Source: CAZUFB01 sp048173955
GTDB lineage: Bacteria; Actinomycetota; Coriobacteriia; Coriobacteriales; UMGS124
Direction of reading: 5' to 3'
Assembly (NCBI GenBank): GCA_048173955.1
Contig: DBEYOB010000063.1
Coordinates: 1-32,651, forward strand
DNA: 32,651 nucleotides
Under the pieces are notes generated by a model. That model was not told the origin of the DNA and searched no databases. It saw only the letters and a program-made list of their open reading frames with translations. The translations under genes and the position numbers were made by a program. Shown here piece after piece: positions 18,869 through 26,683 of the stretch (within the stretch, counting starts at the first letter, position 1; every line of letters starts with the position of its first letter).

Positions 18869-18941
18869 GCGATATCTACGGTCGGCGCCCTGCGCCGCAC
18901 CGCATGCATCTTGAAAGGGTGGAAGCAGCGCCCGACACCAC

Positions 18942-19298
18942 GGGGGCGACTGGTTTCGACATGGTTTTCCTGAGAGGGGAAGCAGGCCGTGGTCTCCTCG
19001 CCACGTTAAACAGGGGTCCTTGTCAAAATAAATGACAAGAATCAGCGTTTTGCCCTCGCTGCTTAATTAGTTCAGCGACGTCAACCCGGGGTCCATCCTC
19101 AGCCCCGGCGCGACGCCATTCATGAGGATTGCCCGTGCGCACGTAGTCTGTATGGTGCACGCTAAGACTGAACGGACTGGACCGGCAACCGTCTGACGCC
19201 GTATGGGGGTCGGTCGAGATTCCAAACGGCATCTGAGCCTGGAGATGCCCCTCAGGGGAGGGCTATGGACCGGAGTTCGATTCTCCGCGCCTCCACCA
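18942..19298 (+). ncRNA. ssrA: tmRNA (transfer-messenger RNA)
   Basis: 357 nt, one-piece. The 5' end GGGGGCG pairs with CGCCTCC before the encoded 3' ACCA (seven pairs, one G-U), forming the acceptor stem. ACTGGTTTCGACA near the 5' end and GGAGTTCGATTCTCC (T-arm) near the 3' end are tRNA-like-domain hallmarks. The tag frame reads at least KINDKNQRFALAA then TAA (19025-19066); the ALAA ending is the usual degradation signal. The stop lies in the loop of the TCGCTG/CAGCGA helix, as in other tmRNAs. The resume codon is uncertain: the usual Ala/Gly codon is not obvious, and GTC or AAA at 19022-19027 are the candidates. Confidence 0.96.
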
Positions 19299-19309
19299 TA
19301 GGAGAATTG

Positions 19310-19353
19310 GTCGAACACCTCGTTCGCGATGCGAAGGGGTGTTCGACTTTTTT
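19310..19353 (+). terminator. Rho-independent terminator of ssrA
   Basis: GTCGAACACC pairs perfectly with GGTGTTCGAC across an 18-nt loop, followed by six T. It begins 12 nt after the tmRNA CCA. Confidence 0.95.
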
Positions 19354-19519
19354 ATGCGCGGTTTCCGACGATCCCTACGAGAACGACTTTTTGGCGCACA
19401 GGGTCGCTGAAGCGGGGCACATCTGGCCCGCAGCGACGGACGGCGTTCGTTTTTGGATAAAACAGCGCATTGAATGAATTAGTTTCCGTTTCTTCAACAG
19501 ACGGTTGCCAGATTTGCGA

Positions 19520-19719
19520 GGGGCACTCGCTAAAAAATGGCCTTACTGTGCGAGCCGATGTTCCAATGATGCGCGCCACGGCGGTGCCTAACGAGGTTCA
19601 AGCTAGAAGGCCGGCATCTGAACTGCGGTTTTGGAAACCGGGGGACGGCAACAAACTATGCACGGGCGCTGCCGTCGCGCAATGCTTGCACAATAAGGCG
19701 GGTTTTTAGCGAGTGCCCC
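19520..19719. mobile_element. 200-bp element bounded by 17-bp perfect inverted repeats (MITE-like)
   Basis: GGGGCACTCGCTAAAAA at 19520-19536 is repeated exactly in inverse orientation at 19703-19719. After three unlike bases the similarity continues inward: GCCTTACTGTGCGAGC against GCCTTATTGTGCAAGC, so the arms are about 36-40 bp. No gene fits inside and no clear target duplication is visible. The size and ends suggest a non-autonomous transposon remnant or a large structured RNA or DNA hairpin. The type is inferred. Confidence 0.5.
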
Positions 19720-19794
19720 CACAAAATCGGGACGGGGTCGGCCGAGGGACGGCCCAGGGCACGTCAAAAGGCCGCCGACGGTGCGGCGCCGCCC

Positions 19795-19858
19795 AAAAAA
19801 GCGCCCCGGTCGCATCCTTTCGCGCAGCACGCCTGCGCGATGGGGTGCAACCGGGGCG
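19795..19858 (-). terminator. Rho-independent terminator of the LCP gene
   Basis: On the minus strand a 9-bp outer stem (CGCCCCGGT/ACCGGGGCG, plus coordinates 19802-19810 and 19850-19858) and an inner stem (CGCGCAG/CTGCGCG) are followed by C and then six T (plus-strand A-run 19795-19800). It ends transcripts from the LCP gene 50-110 nt after its stop. Confidence 0.88.
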
Positions 19859-19911
19859 GAAGCGGTCCGGCGGCCGATGGCCAGGGGCACGCCCTGTCCG
19901 GGCGCATCAAA

Positions 19912-21429
19912 TCAGTTCGATCCCACGACGACCATGATGTCGCCCGTCATGGACCAGGTGTCGCCCGCTGCCTCGACGGTCGCACCCAAGAGTTCGGCAA
20001 TGGCCTCGGCGTTGGCTCGCTGGTCGCGCGAACCGTATACCACGACGGTATCGTTGAGTTCGAGGTTTGCCACGCCTCCGTCCTCGGCGCTCCAGCCGGC
20101 GCCGGTCAGGGTGGACAACGCTGCCTCGGCGGCCCCCGTGCCGCCGCTTGCGTCTTTGACCGAGACCTCGGAGGTGGGGTCGGCAGCGGAGCCTTCTGCC
20201 GCCGGCGAGGCCGCCGCCCCGTCCGTCGAGGCCTCTGCGGTCCCGTAGTCGGGGTTGTTGATGTCGTCGGTCACCGAGACGTACCCGGCGTCCGACGGGG
20301 GCTTCTCGCCGGCGTCGACCGCCTCCATGATCGCCTCCCAGGCGTCCTCGTCGGTGATCTCGTAGTAGGTCCCGTCGATCACCTCGGGTTCGGTGGGGTT
20401 CATCGTGGAGTAGACGCTCGTGTCCATGTCGATGCCGCGCATGGCCATGGCGAGACTCACGATCTGGTCGAGCGAGAAGTCGGTGTCGATGTAGTTGGCG
20501 ATGGTGTCGATCGCGTTGACCATGTCGATGGGGCTCGAGCTCACGAGCTTCTCGGCGATCGCCGAGATGAGCAGGCGCTGGTGGGCGGCGCGGTAGCGGT
20601 CGCCGTCGCCCAGGTCGTCGTAGGCGTGGCGGGAGCGCGCGAAGATGAGGGCCTGCTCGCCGTTCAGGGTCTGCAGCCCGGCGTCGAGGTGGCCGGTGTA
20701 CTCCTCGTCGTCGATCTCGTAGGGCACGTCGACCTCGACGCCGCCCAGGGCGTCGACCATGGCGGCCAGGCCGCTCATGTCGATCTCGGCGTAGTGCGAG
20801 ATGGGCACGCCCGCATACTCGCTGATGACCTCGATGGTCTCGGCGACGCCGCCGAGGGAGTAGGCGTTGTTGATCTTCTGCCACACCCCGTCGATGGGAT
20901 AGTACGTGTCGCGGTGGATCGAGACGAGCGTCACCTGCTCGTTGCCCGGGTCGACGCGGGCGAGGATGATGGTGTCGGTGCGGAAATAGGTGTCGTCGTC
21001 GCCGTAGAGCTCGGCCTCGGCGCCGGTGCGGCGGCTGTCGCTCGAGTCGCTGCCGAGCAGGAGCATGTAGAAGGGGGACATGTCCGTCCAGTCGGAGACC
21101 AGGCTCTGCGCCGAGGCCTGCTGGTCGGCGAGCACCGCCTTCGTCTCCGCGGTGACCCCCTCGTTCAGGCGGTCGCCGATGGAGTTGTAGAACCCCACGG
21201 CGCTCGCCGCTGCGATCCCCACGCCGATGGCGACGACGGCGACTATGGCAACGAGCACGGAGAGGGCGACGGTGCGCTTGCGCTTGCGCCCGGCGGCGAC
21301 CTGGGTGTAGCGGGTCCCGCCGCGCACGCGGGAGTAGGGGGCAAGCTCGCGGCGCGCGGCTACCGGCATATCTCCGTCAAGCTGCGCCGAGCTGCGCAGG
21401 GCTCCTTGTCGATTGGGGGAAAAGCTCAT
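19912..21429 (-). CDS. LytR-CpsA-Psr (LCP) family cell-wall ligase
   Basis: 505 aa. Attaches phosphate-linked glycopolymers from a lipid carrier to peptidoglycan on the outer face of the membrane. Seen: a cytoplasmic Arg/Lys-rich N-terminus (about 1-53), one membrane segment (about 54-80), and an LCP domain (about 120-330) with LLLGSDS, FRTDTIILARVD, SIHRDTYYPI, KINNAYSLGG, and FARSRHAYDDLGDGDRYRAAHQRLL carrying the conserved Arg/Asp set. A C-terminal LytR_C domain (about 415-505) follows an Ala/Ser/Thr-rich linker. The ATG at 21429 has AAAGGGA 6 nt upstream. It is followed by a strong terminator. Glycerate kinase lies upstream on the same strand after about 100 nt, but their relation is unclear. 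Confidence 0.92.
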   Translation of the reverse strand: MSFSPNRQGALRSSAQLDGDMPVAARRELAPYSRVRGGTRYTQVAAGRKRKRTVALSVLVAIVAVVAIGVGIAAASAVGFYNSIGDRLNEGVTAETKAVLADQQASAQSLVSDWTDMSPFYMLLLGSDSSDSRRTGAEAELYGDDDTYFRTDTIILARVDPGNEQVTLVSIHRDTYYPIDGVWQKINNAYSLGGVAETIEVISEYAGVPISHYAEIDMSGLAAMVDALGGVEVDVPYEIDDEEYTGHLDAGLQTLNGEQALIFARSRHAYDDLGDGDRYRAAHQRLLISAIAEKLVSSSPIDMVNAIDTIANYIDTDFSLDQIVSLAMAMRGIDMDTSVYSTMNPTEPEVIDGTYYEITDEDAWEAIMEAVDAGEKPPSDAGYVSVTDDINNPDYGTAEASTDGAAASPAAEGSAADPTSEVSVKDASGGTGAAEAALSTLTGAGWSAEDGGVANLELNDTVVVYGSRDQRANAEAIAELLGATVEAAGDTWSMTGDIMVVVGSN

Positions 21430-21534
21430 GCGAATTCCCTTTCTGCTGCGTTTCTGCTGCGTGTCGCCCAATCGCGCCGCAACGGCGCGGAAACGGCGCG
21501 CGGCGGCGGGGTCCGCCGGCCGCATGGGTCTGGT

Positions 21535-22704
21535 CTACCGCTCGGGGGGCGGTTCGACGAGGGCGGGCGGCTCCTTGCCCTCGGCGAGGATGCGGCCGAG
21601 GGCCATCGTGGCCCGCGCGAGGCGGGCGCGGGGGTGCTTGGTGACGAGGGACAGGGGGCGCCGCGCCGGGTTGAGGACGACGAAGGTCGTCACGCCCAGC
21701 GACAGCCCGGCCTCGAGCAGGGCGTCGTCCATGGTTCCGACGACGGCGACGAGCGGCACGCCGGCGCGCTTGCAGCGCCGGGCGATGCCCGCGACGACCT
21801 TGCCGTGCAGGCTTTGGGCGTCAAAGCATCCCTCGCCCGTCACAACGAAGTCCGCCTGGCCGAGCCGCTCGTCGAAACCGAGGCGGTCGAGCACGACGTC
21901 GATGCCCGGATGGGGCTGCGCGCCGAAGAACGCCGCCATGCCCGCCGCCATGCCGCCGCCGGCGCCGCCGCAGGGCATGGAGAGCACGTCGACGCCCAGG
22001 TCGCGCTCGATGACGGCGGCGAGGTGGGCGAGGTTGTCGTCGAGCTGGGCGACGACGGTCGGCAGCGCCCCCTTGGTGGGGGAGAAGGCCGCGCTCGTCC
22101 CCATCGCCCCGCACAGGGGGTTGTCCACGGCGCACAGCGTCCGGATGGCCACGCCCCGCAGCGCGGGGTCGATCCCGGAGACGTCGACGGACTCGACGGC
22201 GTCGAGCGTGGCGCCCGTCGGCTCGAAGGCCTCGACGTAGCGGTCGAGGAACTTGACGCCGCACGCGCTCGCCGCACCGCTGCCCGCATCGGTCGTGGCG
22301 GAGCCGCCGAGGCCGAGGAGTATCTCGGTGCATCCGCGCCGCGCCGCGTCGAGCAGCAGCTCGCCGACGCCGCGCGTGGTTGCCTTGCTCGGGCTCAGGC
22401 CCTCGGGGGCGAGGCGCGCCCCGCATGCGGCGGACATCTCGATGGCGGCGGTCCCGTCCGACAGGATGGCGTAGGAGGCCTTGACCGGCGTGCCGGCGGG
22501 CCCGCAGACCTCGAGCTCCACCTCTTCCCCGCCGATGGAGGACAGAAGCGCCGCGACGGTCCCGTCGCCGCCGTCGGACACCGCAATGCAGCGGGTCCGG
22601 GCGCCCGGCACGCTCTCGCGCAGCGCCTCGGCGATGGTGCGCCCGGCATCGAAGGACGACAGCGTGCCCTTGAAAGAGTCGGGCGCTATCAGGAAACGTG
22701 CCAT
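21535..22704 (-). CDS. Glycerate kinase (GarK/GlxK family)
   Basis: 389 aa. Phosphorylates D-glycerate, in this family usually giving 2-phosphoglycerate. Seen: N-terminal FLIAPDSFKGTLSS (4-17), VSDGGDGT, the glycine-rich LGLGGSATTDAGSGAASACG block, GVDVLSMPCGGAGGGMAAGM, VVTGEGCFDAQSLHGKVV near residue 280-300, and a C-terminal Rossmann-like part. Length is normal. The ATG at 22704 starts the conserved MARFLIAPDSFKG; its ribosome site (GGCGGTG) is weak. It is divergent from murI. Its metabolic source of glycerate is not shown here. Confidence 0.92.
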   Translation of the reverse strand: MARFLIAPDSFKGTLSSFDAGRTIAEALRESVPGARTRCIAVSDGGDGTVAALLSSIGGEEVELEVCGPAGTPVKASYAILSDGTAAIEMSAACGARLAPEGLSPSKATTRGVGELLLDAARRGCTEILLGLGGSATTDAGSGAASACGVKFLDRYVEAFEPTGATLDAVESVDVSGIDPALRGVAIRTLCAVDNPLCGAMGTSAAFSPTKGALPTVVAQLDDNLAHLAAVIERDLGVDVLSMPCGGAGGGMAAGMAAFFGAQPHPGIDVVLDRLGFDERLGQADFVVTGEGCFDAQSLHGKVVAGIARRCKRAGVPLVAVVGTMDDALLEAGLSLGVTTFVVLNPARRPLSLVTKHPRARLARATMALGRILAEGKEPPALVEPPPER

Positions 22705-22774
22705 GGTCACCGCCGTTCGGTCCTGCGCGCCGCGGCAGGGCGGCGCGTGATACGATGCGTCCTGCGTGCGTGCC

Positions 22775-22780
22775 ATTCTA
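22775..22780 (-). promoter_or_regulatory. Possible -10 box for glycerate kinase
   Basis: TAGAAT on the minus strand, 5 of 6 consensus bases, standing out in GC-rich DNA. No -35 box at 16-18 bp. Confidence 0.35.
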
Positions 22781-22915
22781 CGCGCCCGCCGGGCGGCGTT
22801 GGCCGGCGCTGGCCTCAGTCCAGGCAATCTCCCGACTCCTTAACCGGGACGGCGGATGCCATGAGGGCAGCTTGTGGTGTCGGCGAGGCCGGGCGAGGCC
22901 GGGGCGGCGGTGGGC

Positions 22916-22921
22916 TACAAT
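22916..22921 (+). promoter_or_regulatory. murI: Possible -10 box for murI
   Basis: TACAAT in GGGCTACAATGG, 5 of 6 consensus bases, 85 nt upstream of the murI ATG. No -35 box is recognisable. Confidence 0.35.
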
Positions 22922-23006
22922 GGCGGGGAAGGCGGCACGCGAATCGCGGCCCCGCCGCGCCGGAGGCCCCGGGGCGGCGGTACGGAGGCTACGGAAGGGG
23001 GCAGGC

Positions 23007-23966
23007 ATGGCGGCGGTTCTCTCGCAGGGTGTCGGGGCGTTCTCGGCCTCGCCGGCGCAGACCACGTCGTTTCGCGCGCTCACGCCCGACCACAACGAGC
23101 CCATCGGCATCTTCGACTCCGGGATGGGCGGCCTCACGGTCGCGCGCACCATCAGCGCCGCGCTGCCCGACGAGTCGATCTACTATGTCGGCGACACGAA
23201 GCGCTGCCCCTACGGCGTGCGCTCCCCCGACGAGATCCGCACGTTCGTGCGCCAGATCGGGGCGTGGTTCGCGCGGCGTTCGGTGAAGCTCGTCGTCATC
23301 GCCTGCAACACGGCGACGGCGGCGGCGCTGCCCCTCGCCCAGCGCACGTTCGGGGTGCCGGTCATCGGCGTCATAGTCCCGGGCGCCCGCGCCGCCATCC
23401 AGGCGAGCGTCCGCCGGCGCGTGGGCGTCATCGCGACCCCGCTCACCGTCGAGAGCGACGCCTATGCGCGCGCGATTCACCAGATGGACGCCGGCGTCGA
23501 GGTCTTCTCCCTCGCCACGCCGCGCTTCGTGCCCCTCGTCGAGTCGGAGCTCGCCACGGGGCGCCACATCCACGAGGACTGGAGGCGCGACCGCGACGTG
23601 TTCATGACGCCGGAGGTGCGCGCCGCGGTCGCCGAGGACCTCGCCCCCCTGCGCAATTACTCGATCGACACGCTCGTGCTCGGCTGCACGCACTTCCCCC
23701 TGCTCACCCTGCCCATACGCGAGGCGCTGGGGCCCGGGGTGAGCATCGTCAGCTCGGCGGAGGAGACCACGCGCGAGGTTGTGGCGACGCTGCGCCGGCG
23801 CGGCCAGCTCGCGAGCCCCGGGAGCCTCGTGCGCCACCGCTTCGCGACGACGGGCGACGACATCGCTACGTTCGCGGCGGCCGGCCAGTTCATCTTCGGC
23901 CGCCCGCTCGCCAGCATCGAGCACATCGACATCGGCGAGCTGGAGAGCCTGGTCGCGCGGGGCTGA
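23007..23966 (+). CDS. murI: Glutamate racemase (MurI)
   Basis: Converts L-glutamate to D-glutamate for peptidoglycan. 319 aa. Seen: PIGIFDSGMGGLTV (32-45) with the conserved Asp-Ser, YVGDTKRCPYG (60-70), the first catalytic cysteine Cys100 in IACNTATAA, and the second, Cys227, in LGCTHFPLL. The N-terminus carries about 31 residues (Ala/Ser/Thr-rich) before the usual start of the family. The ATG is favoured by GGAAGGGG about 7 nt upstream; GTG or ATG starts further upstream lie beyond the putative promoter. rph follows after 71 nt and rdgB after that, the common murI-rph-rdgB order in Gram-positive lineages. Confidence 0.95.
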   Translation: MAAVLSQGVGAFSASPAQTTSFRALTPDHNEPIGIFDSGMGGLTVARTISAALPDESIYYVGDTKRCPYGVRSPDEIRTFVRQIGAWFARRSVKLVVIACNTATAAALPLAQRTFGVPVIGVIVPGARAAIQASVRRRVGVIATPLTVESDAYARAIHQMDAGVEVFSLATPRFVPLVESELATGRHIHEDWRRDRDVFMTPEVRAAVAEDLAPLRNYSIDTLVLGCTHFPLLTLPIREALGPGVSIVSSAEETTREVVATLRRRGQLASPGSLVRHRFATTGDDIATFAAAGQFIFGRPLASIEHIDIGELESLVARG

Positions 23967-24037
23967 ACCGCCTGCGCCCGGCGCCCGGACGGCGCCGAAA
24001 CGGCAACGAGAACCATTCGAGAAAGGACCGCATCCCT

Positions 24038-24808
24038 ATGCCCGTCATGCTTGCCAAGTCCGGATCCGACGCCGAGGAGAGTCTCAGGGCGGAGCGCTCG
24101 TACGGGCGCCCCGAGGACGGCTTGCGCCCCGTCACCCTCGTGCGCGGCGTCATGCCCCACGCCCTGGGGTCCTGCCAGGTCGAGTTCGGCGCGACGAAGG
24201 TGCTATGCGCGGCGACGATCGAGGAGGGCCTGCCCGGCTGGCGCCAGCGCGCCCACGCCGGCTGGGTTACCGCCGAGTACGCGATGCTCCCGTGCTCCAC
24301 GAGCACCCGCTCCCGGCGCGAGATCAGCAAGCGCAAGGGGCGCTCGATGGAGATCGAGCGCCTGGTGGGCCGCGCCCTGCGGACGGTCTGCGACCTCAAG
24401 GCGCTCGGCGAGTACACCGTCACCGTCGACTGCGACGTCCTCAACGCCGACGGCGGCACGCGCACGGCTGCCGTCACGGGCGCCTGGGTCGCGCTGCACG
24501 ACGCCCTCATGGCGTGGGTCGACGCGCGCAAGATCCCGCGCCTGCCCCTGATCGACCAGGTCGTCGCCGTGTCGGTCGGCATGGTGTCGGGCCGCGTCCT
24601 GCTCGACCTCGACTATGCCGAGGACTCGCAGGCCGAGATTGACATGAACCTCGCCTACACCGGCCGCCACGAGTTCGTCGAGGTCCAGGGCACCGGCGAG
24701 CGCACGCCGTTCGGCCGCGACCGGCTCAACACCCTGCTCGACTACGGCGAGAAGGGGCTGCAGGAGCTGCTGCGCATTCAAGACGAGTGCGTCGGCTGGT
24801 CCAAGTAG
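24038..24808 (+). CDS. rph: Ribonuclease PH
   Basis: Phosphorolytic 3'-5' exoribonuclease that trims tRNA 3' ends. 256 aa, with about 15 residues more at the N-terminus than the E. coli protein. Seen: RPVTLVRGVMPHALGSCQVEFG, WVTAEYAMLP, GRSMEIERLVGRALR with the phosphate-binding Arg, the DCDVLNADGGTRTAAVTGAWVAL block, and DLDYAEDSQAEIDMN with the metal/catalytic aspartates around residues 190-197. Odd point: the family motif MLPRST is MLPCST here, so the arginine equivalent to B. subtilis Arg68 (subunit contacts) is Cys86, and the loop after it is two residues shorter. GAAAGGA lies about 10 nt before the ATG. Confidence 0.94.
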   Translation: MPVMLAKSGSDAEESLRAERSYGRPEDGLRPVTLVRGVMPHALGSCQVEFGATKVLCAATIEEGLPGWRQRAHAGWVTAEYAMLPCSTSTRSRREISKRKGRSMEIERLVGRALRTVCDLKALGEYTVTVDCDVLNADGGTRTAAVTGAWVALHDALMAWVDARKIPRLPLIDQVVAVSVGMVSGRVLLDLDYAEDSQAEIDMNLAYTGRHEFVEVQGTGERTPFGRDRLNTLLDYGEKGLQELLRIQDECVGWSK

Positions 24809-24818
24809 GCGAAGCGCT

Positions 24819-24941
24819 GCGGAACCCCGGCCGCCGCGTTGCGGGAAGGCTCACGTACCCGAGTACGCCGCGCCTCCCCGCGTCTTGCGGCCGGGAACCC
24901 GCGTTTGGAGGGGTGGCGGAACCCCGGCCGCCGCGTTGCGG
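24819..24941. repeat. Hairpin repeat R1 with a 26-bp direct repeat
   Basis: CCCGGCCGC (24826-24834) pairs with GCGGCCGGG (24887-24895); inside, GCGGG..AGG pairs with CCTCCCCGC and the tip is CGTAC/GTACG. A 26-bp sequence at 24819-24844 is repeated exactly at 24916-24941. The core GGCTCACGTACC...GTACGCCGCGCC recurs at 27888-27915 and 27982-28009. It sits between rph and rdgB, with no T-run, so it is unlikely to be a strong terminator. Confidence 0.75.
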
Positions 24942-24971
24942 ACGGGTGCGAGAATGCGAGGAGGCAGTCGT

Positions 24972-25616
24972 ATGGAGAATGCGGGAGCGCGCGCGTCGGT
25001 CGCCGGCAAGATCGGCGGCATCGTGGTGGTGGCGAGCAACAACGCCCACAAGATCGAGGAGATCAAGACGATTCTCGGCGCGGTGATGCCCGACGCCGAG
25101 TTCAAGGCGATGGGCGAGGTCGGCGGCCTGCCCGAACCGGAGGAGACGGGCACGACGTTCGAGGAGAACGCCTTCATCAAGGCCGAGACCATCCATGCGG
25201 CGACGGGCCTTCCCACCGTCGCGGACGATTCCGGCCTGATGGTCGACGCTCTCGACGGGGCCCCGGGCGTCTATTCCGCCCGCTACGCCGGCGTGCACGG
25301 CGACGACGCCGCCAACAACGCCAAGCTCCTGCGCGAGCTCGCGGGCGTCGGGGAGGGCGGGCGCACGGCGCGCTTCGTGAGCTGCGTCGCCTTTGTCGCC
25401 GACGGCGTGCGCACCTGCGGCGTCGGGTTCTGCGAGGGGCGCGTGGGCTTCGAGGGGCGCGGCGAGTACGGCTTTGGCTACGACCCGCTGTTCTTGCCCG
25501 ACGACACCCCCGGCAAGACGATGGCCGAGCTGCTGCCCGAGGAGAAGAACGCCATCTCGCACCGCCGCCACGCCATCGAGGCGCTCGCCGACGAGCTGAG
25601 GCGCATCGAGGGGTAG
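24972..25616 (+). CDS. rdgB: XTP/dITP pyrophosphatase (RdgB/HAM1)
   Basis: Hydrolyses dITP, XTP and related non-canonical nucleotides to monophosphates, keeping them out of nucleic acids. 214 aa. Seen: VASNNAHKIEEI (20-31), ETGTTFEENAFIKA (about 57-70), DDSGLMVDALDGAPGVYSARYAG (about 87-109, with the catalytic Asp; landmark only), GFGYDPLF and SHRRHA near the C-terminus. The ATG is set by GAGGAGG 7 nt upstream; it leaves about 15 residues before the core. It follows rph across a hairpin repeat. No obvious terminator follows. Confidence 0.94.
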   Translation: MENAGARASVAGKIGGIVVVASNNAHKIEEIKTILGAVMPDAEFKAMGEVGGLPEPEETGTTFEENAFIKAETIHAATGLPTVADDSGLMVDALDGAPGVYSARYAGVHGDDAANNAKLLRELAGVGEGGRTARFVSCVAFVADGVRTCGVGFCEGRVGFEGRGEYGFGYDPLFLPDDTPGKTMAELLPEEKNAISHRRHAIEALADELRRIEG

Positions 25617-25766
25617 CCGGCCGGCAGGCGCGCCCGAGGGATGCGGCGGGCGCCGTCGCAAAATCGATTGCGCCTTGGGGCTTGCTGCGCTTTCGGGCTC
25701 CGAATCAGGTTCCGAATGTCTTGCGGGGTCCGAACGTCTCCAGGAGCCCGGTTGCGCCGCAAAACG

Positions 25767-25918
25767 GGGGTTCGTGCTAGGGACGGTGAGCCCTCCGATG
25801 GGGTCTTGCTTTGCCATTTGGCTCATGGGTCAGAAAAACACCAGGTCGCAAGATGGACAGCTGACGAAGGTCGGGGTTTTGGACGGCCGATTCCGGCGCG
25901 AGGCCTAGCACGAACCCC
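25767..25918. mobile_element. 152-bp element bounded by 15-bp perfect inverted repeats
   Basis: GGGGTTCGTGCTAGG at 25767-25781 is repeated exactly, inverted, at 25904-25918. The interior is less GC-rich and holds AGAAAAACACCAGGT (25832-25846), part of a 32-nt core also found at 11097-11127. No gene and no clear target duplication. A MITE-like element or an independently transcribed structured RNA are both possible. Confidence 0.5.
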
Positions 25919-25943
25919 GATCCTGCGGAACGATCCCGCCTCC

Positions 25944-26010
25944 GCCCCGCCGATGCGGTCCTGCCCTGTCGGTCTGCCCCATCGATGCGGTCGGCCCCTC
26001 CGATGCGGCC
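25944..26010. repeat. Short CCCCnnCGATGCGG repeat, three copies
   Basis: Copies begin near 25945, 25977 and 25995, with uneven spacing of 32 and 18 nt. They lie in the 3' region of the GNAT gene on the minus strand. Function unknown. Confidence 0.55.
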
Positions 26011-26024
26011 ATGCCTCGCCGGCG

Positions 26025-26642
26025 CTACGCCCCGCCGCACGGTCCTGCCCCCAGCCCCGCGAGCATCCGCTCGACCTCGTCGCGCACCTGCGGGAACGCC
26101 TTCAGCGCTTCCGGCGCCCCGGCGTGGTCCGCGATGTGCTTCTCCATCCACACCATGTCGCGCCAGGCGCCGAGCTTGTAGCCGCACGCCTCGAAGCGGC
26201 CCACCATGCGGTAGCCCATACGCGTGTGGAAGCCCACCGAACCGCCCTCGTCGGGCCACGCTATGCACGCTTCGAGGTTGCGGATCCCCATGATCCGGCA
26301 GGTGCGCTCGAGCCCCTCGTGCAGTAGCGACCCGACGCGCCTGCCGCGGGCGCCGGCGTCGACGTAGATCGAGGTCTCGACCGCCCAGTCGTAGGCGGGG
26401 CGCTCGTGGAAGACGCCCGCGTAGGCGTAGCCGAGAGGCCTGCCATCCCGCCTGCAGGCGACGAGATAGGGATAGCGCTCGAGCGTGCGGGAGATGCGGT
26501 GGGCGAACTCGTCGACGCCGGGCACGTCGTACTCGAAGGTGATGCATGTCTCGCGGACGTAGGGGGCGTAGATGGCGAGTAGCTCGGCGGCGTCGTCGGG
26601 GGAGGCGACACGCAGCTCGACGGGGGAGGCGAAGGAGGTCAT
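26025..26642 (-). CDS. GNAT N-acetyltransferase, phosphinothricin-acetyltransferase-like
   Basis: 205 aa. Acetyl-CoA-dependent N-acetyltransferase. The pattern of IYAPYVRETCITFEYDVP (about 29-46), GYAYAGVFHERPAYDWAVETSIYVD and ARGRRVGSLL (acetyl-CoA pyrophosphate loop, with Ser where Gly or Ala is usual) places it near the PAT/MnaT group, which acetylates methionine derivatives or phosphinothricin-like amino acids. The actual substrate cannot be read from sequence. The ATG is chosen for GGAAGGA 7 nt upstream. It follows dtd on the same strand after 41 nt and is probably cotranscribed. Confidence 0.87.
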   Translation of the reverse strand: MTSFASPVELRVASPDDAAELLAIYAPYVRETCITFEYDVPGVDEFAHRISRTLERYPYLVACRRDGRPLGYAYAGVFHERPAYDWAVETSIYVDAGARGRRVGSLLHEGLERTCRIMGIRNLEACIAWPDEGGSVGFHTRMGYRMVGRFEACGYKLGAWRDMVWMEKHIADHAGAPEALKAFPQVRDEVERMLAGLGAGPCGGA

Positions 26643-26683
26643 GGGCGTTCCTTCCAACGGGTTTGGCGGCGTGGCCGGCGGTC

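Larger units (their letters stand above)
19354..19911. other. Noncoding interval between ssrA and the LCP gene
   Basis: About 560 bp without a supported gene. It contains the 200-bp inverted-repeat element (19520-19719) and the minus-strand LCP terminator (19795-19858). The part 19354-19519 is less GC-rich than its surroundings and has short frames on both strands without ribosome sites. Regions next to ssrA are common integration sites for mobile DNA, but no integrase or repeated ssrA 3' end is seen. Confidence 0.6.
22705..23006. other. Divergent intergenic region, glycerate kinase / murI
   Basis: About 300 bp between two outward-reading genes. A minus-strand TAGAAT at 22775-22780 is the likely -10 for glycerate kinase (leader about 64 nt), and a plus-strand TACAAT at 22916-22921 the likely -10 for murI (leader about 80 nt). 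Neither has a good -35. Otherwise it is GC-rich with no gene or repeat that I can support. Confidence 0.5.
25617..26024. other. Repeat-bearing interval between rdgB and the GNAT gene
   Basis: About 400 bp between converging genes, with no supported gene. 25617-25766 holds three spaced TCCGAA blocks (about 25700-25735) and CAAAATCGATTG. 25767-25918 is a perfect-ended inverted-repeat element. 25944-26010 holds a short tandem repeat. No T-tract terminator is visible for either flanking gene. Confidence 0.6.

Noticed and set aside
19840..23286. A 1148-codon open frame on the plus strand
   Set aside because: It is antisense to the LCP and glycerate kinase genes, whose domains are clear. The translation is low-complexity Gly/Arg/Val/Asp-rich, typical of a shadow frame.
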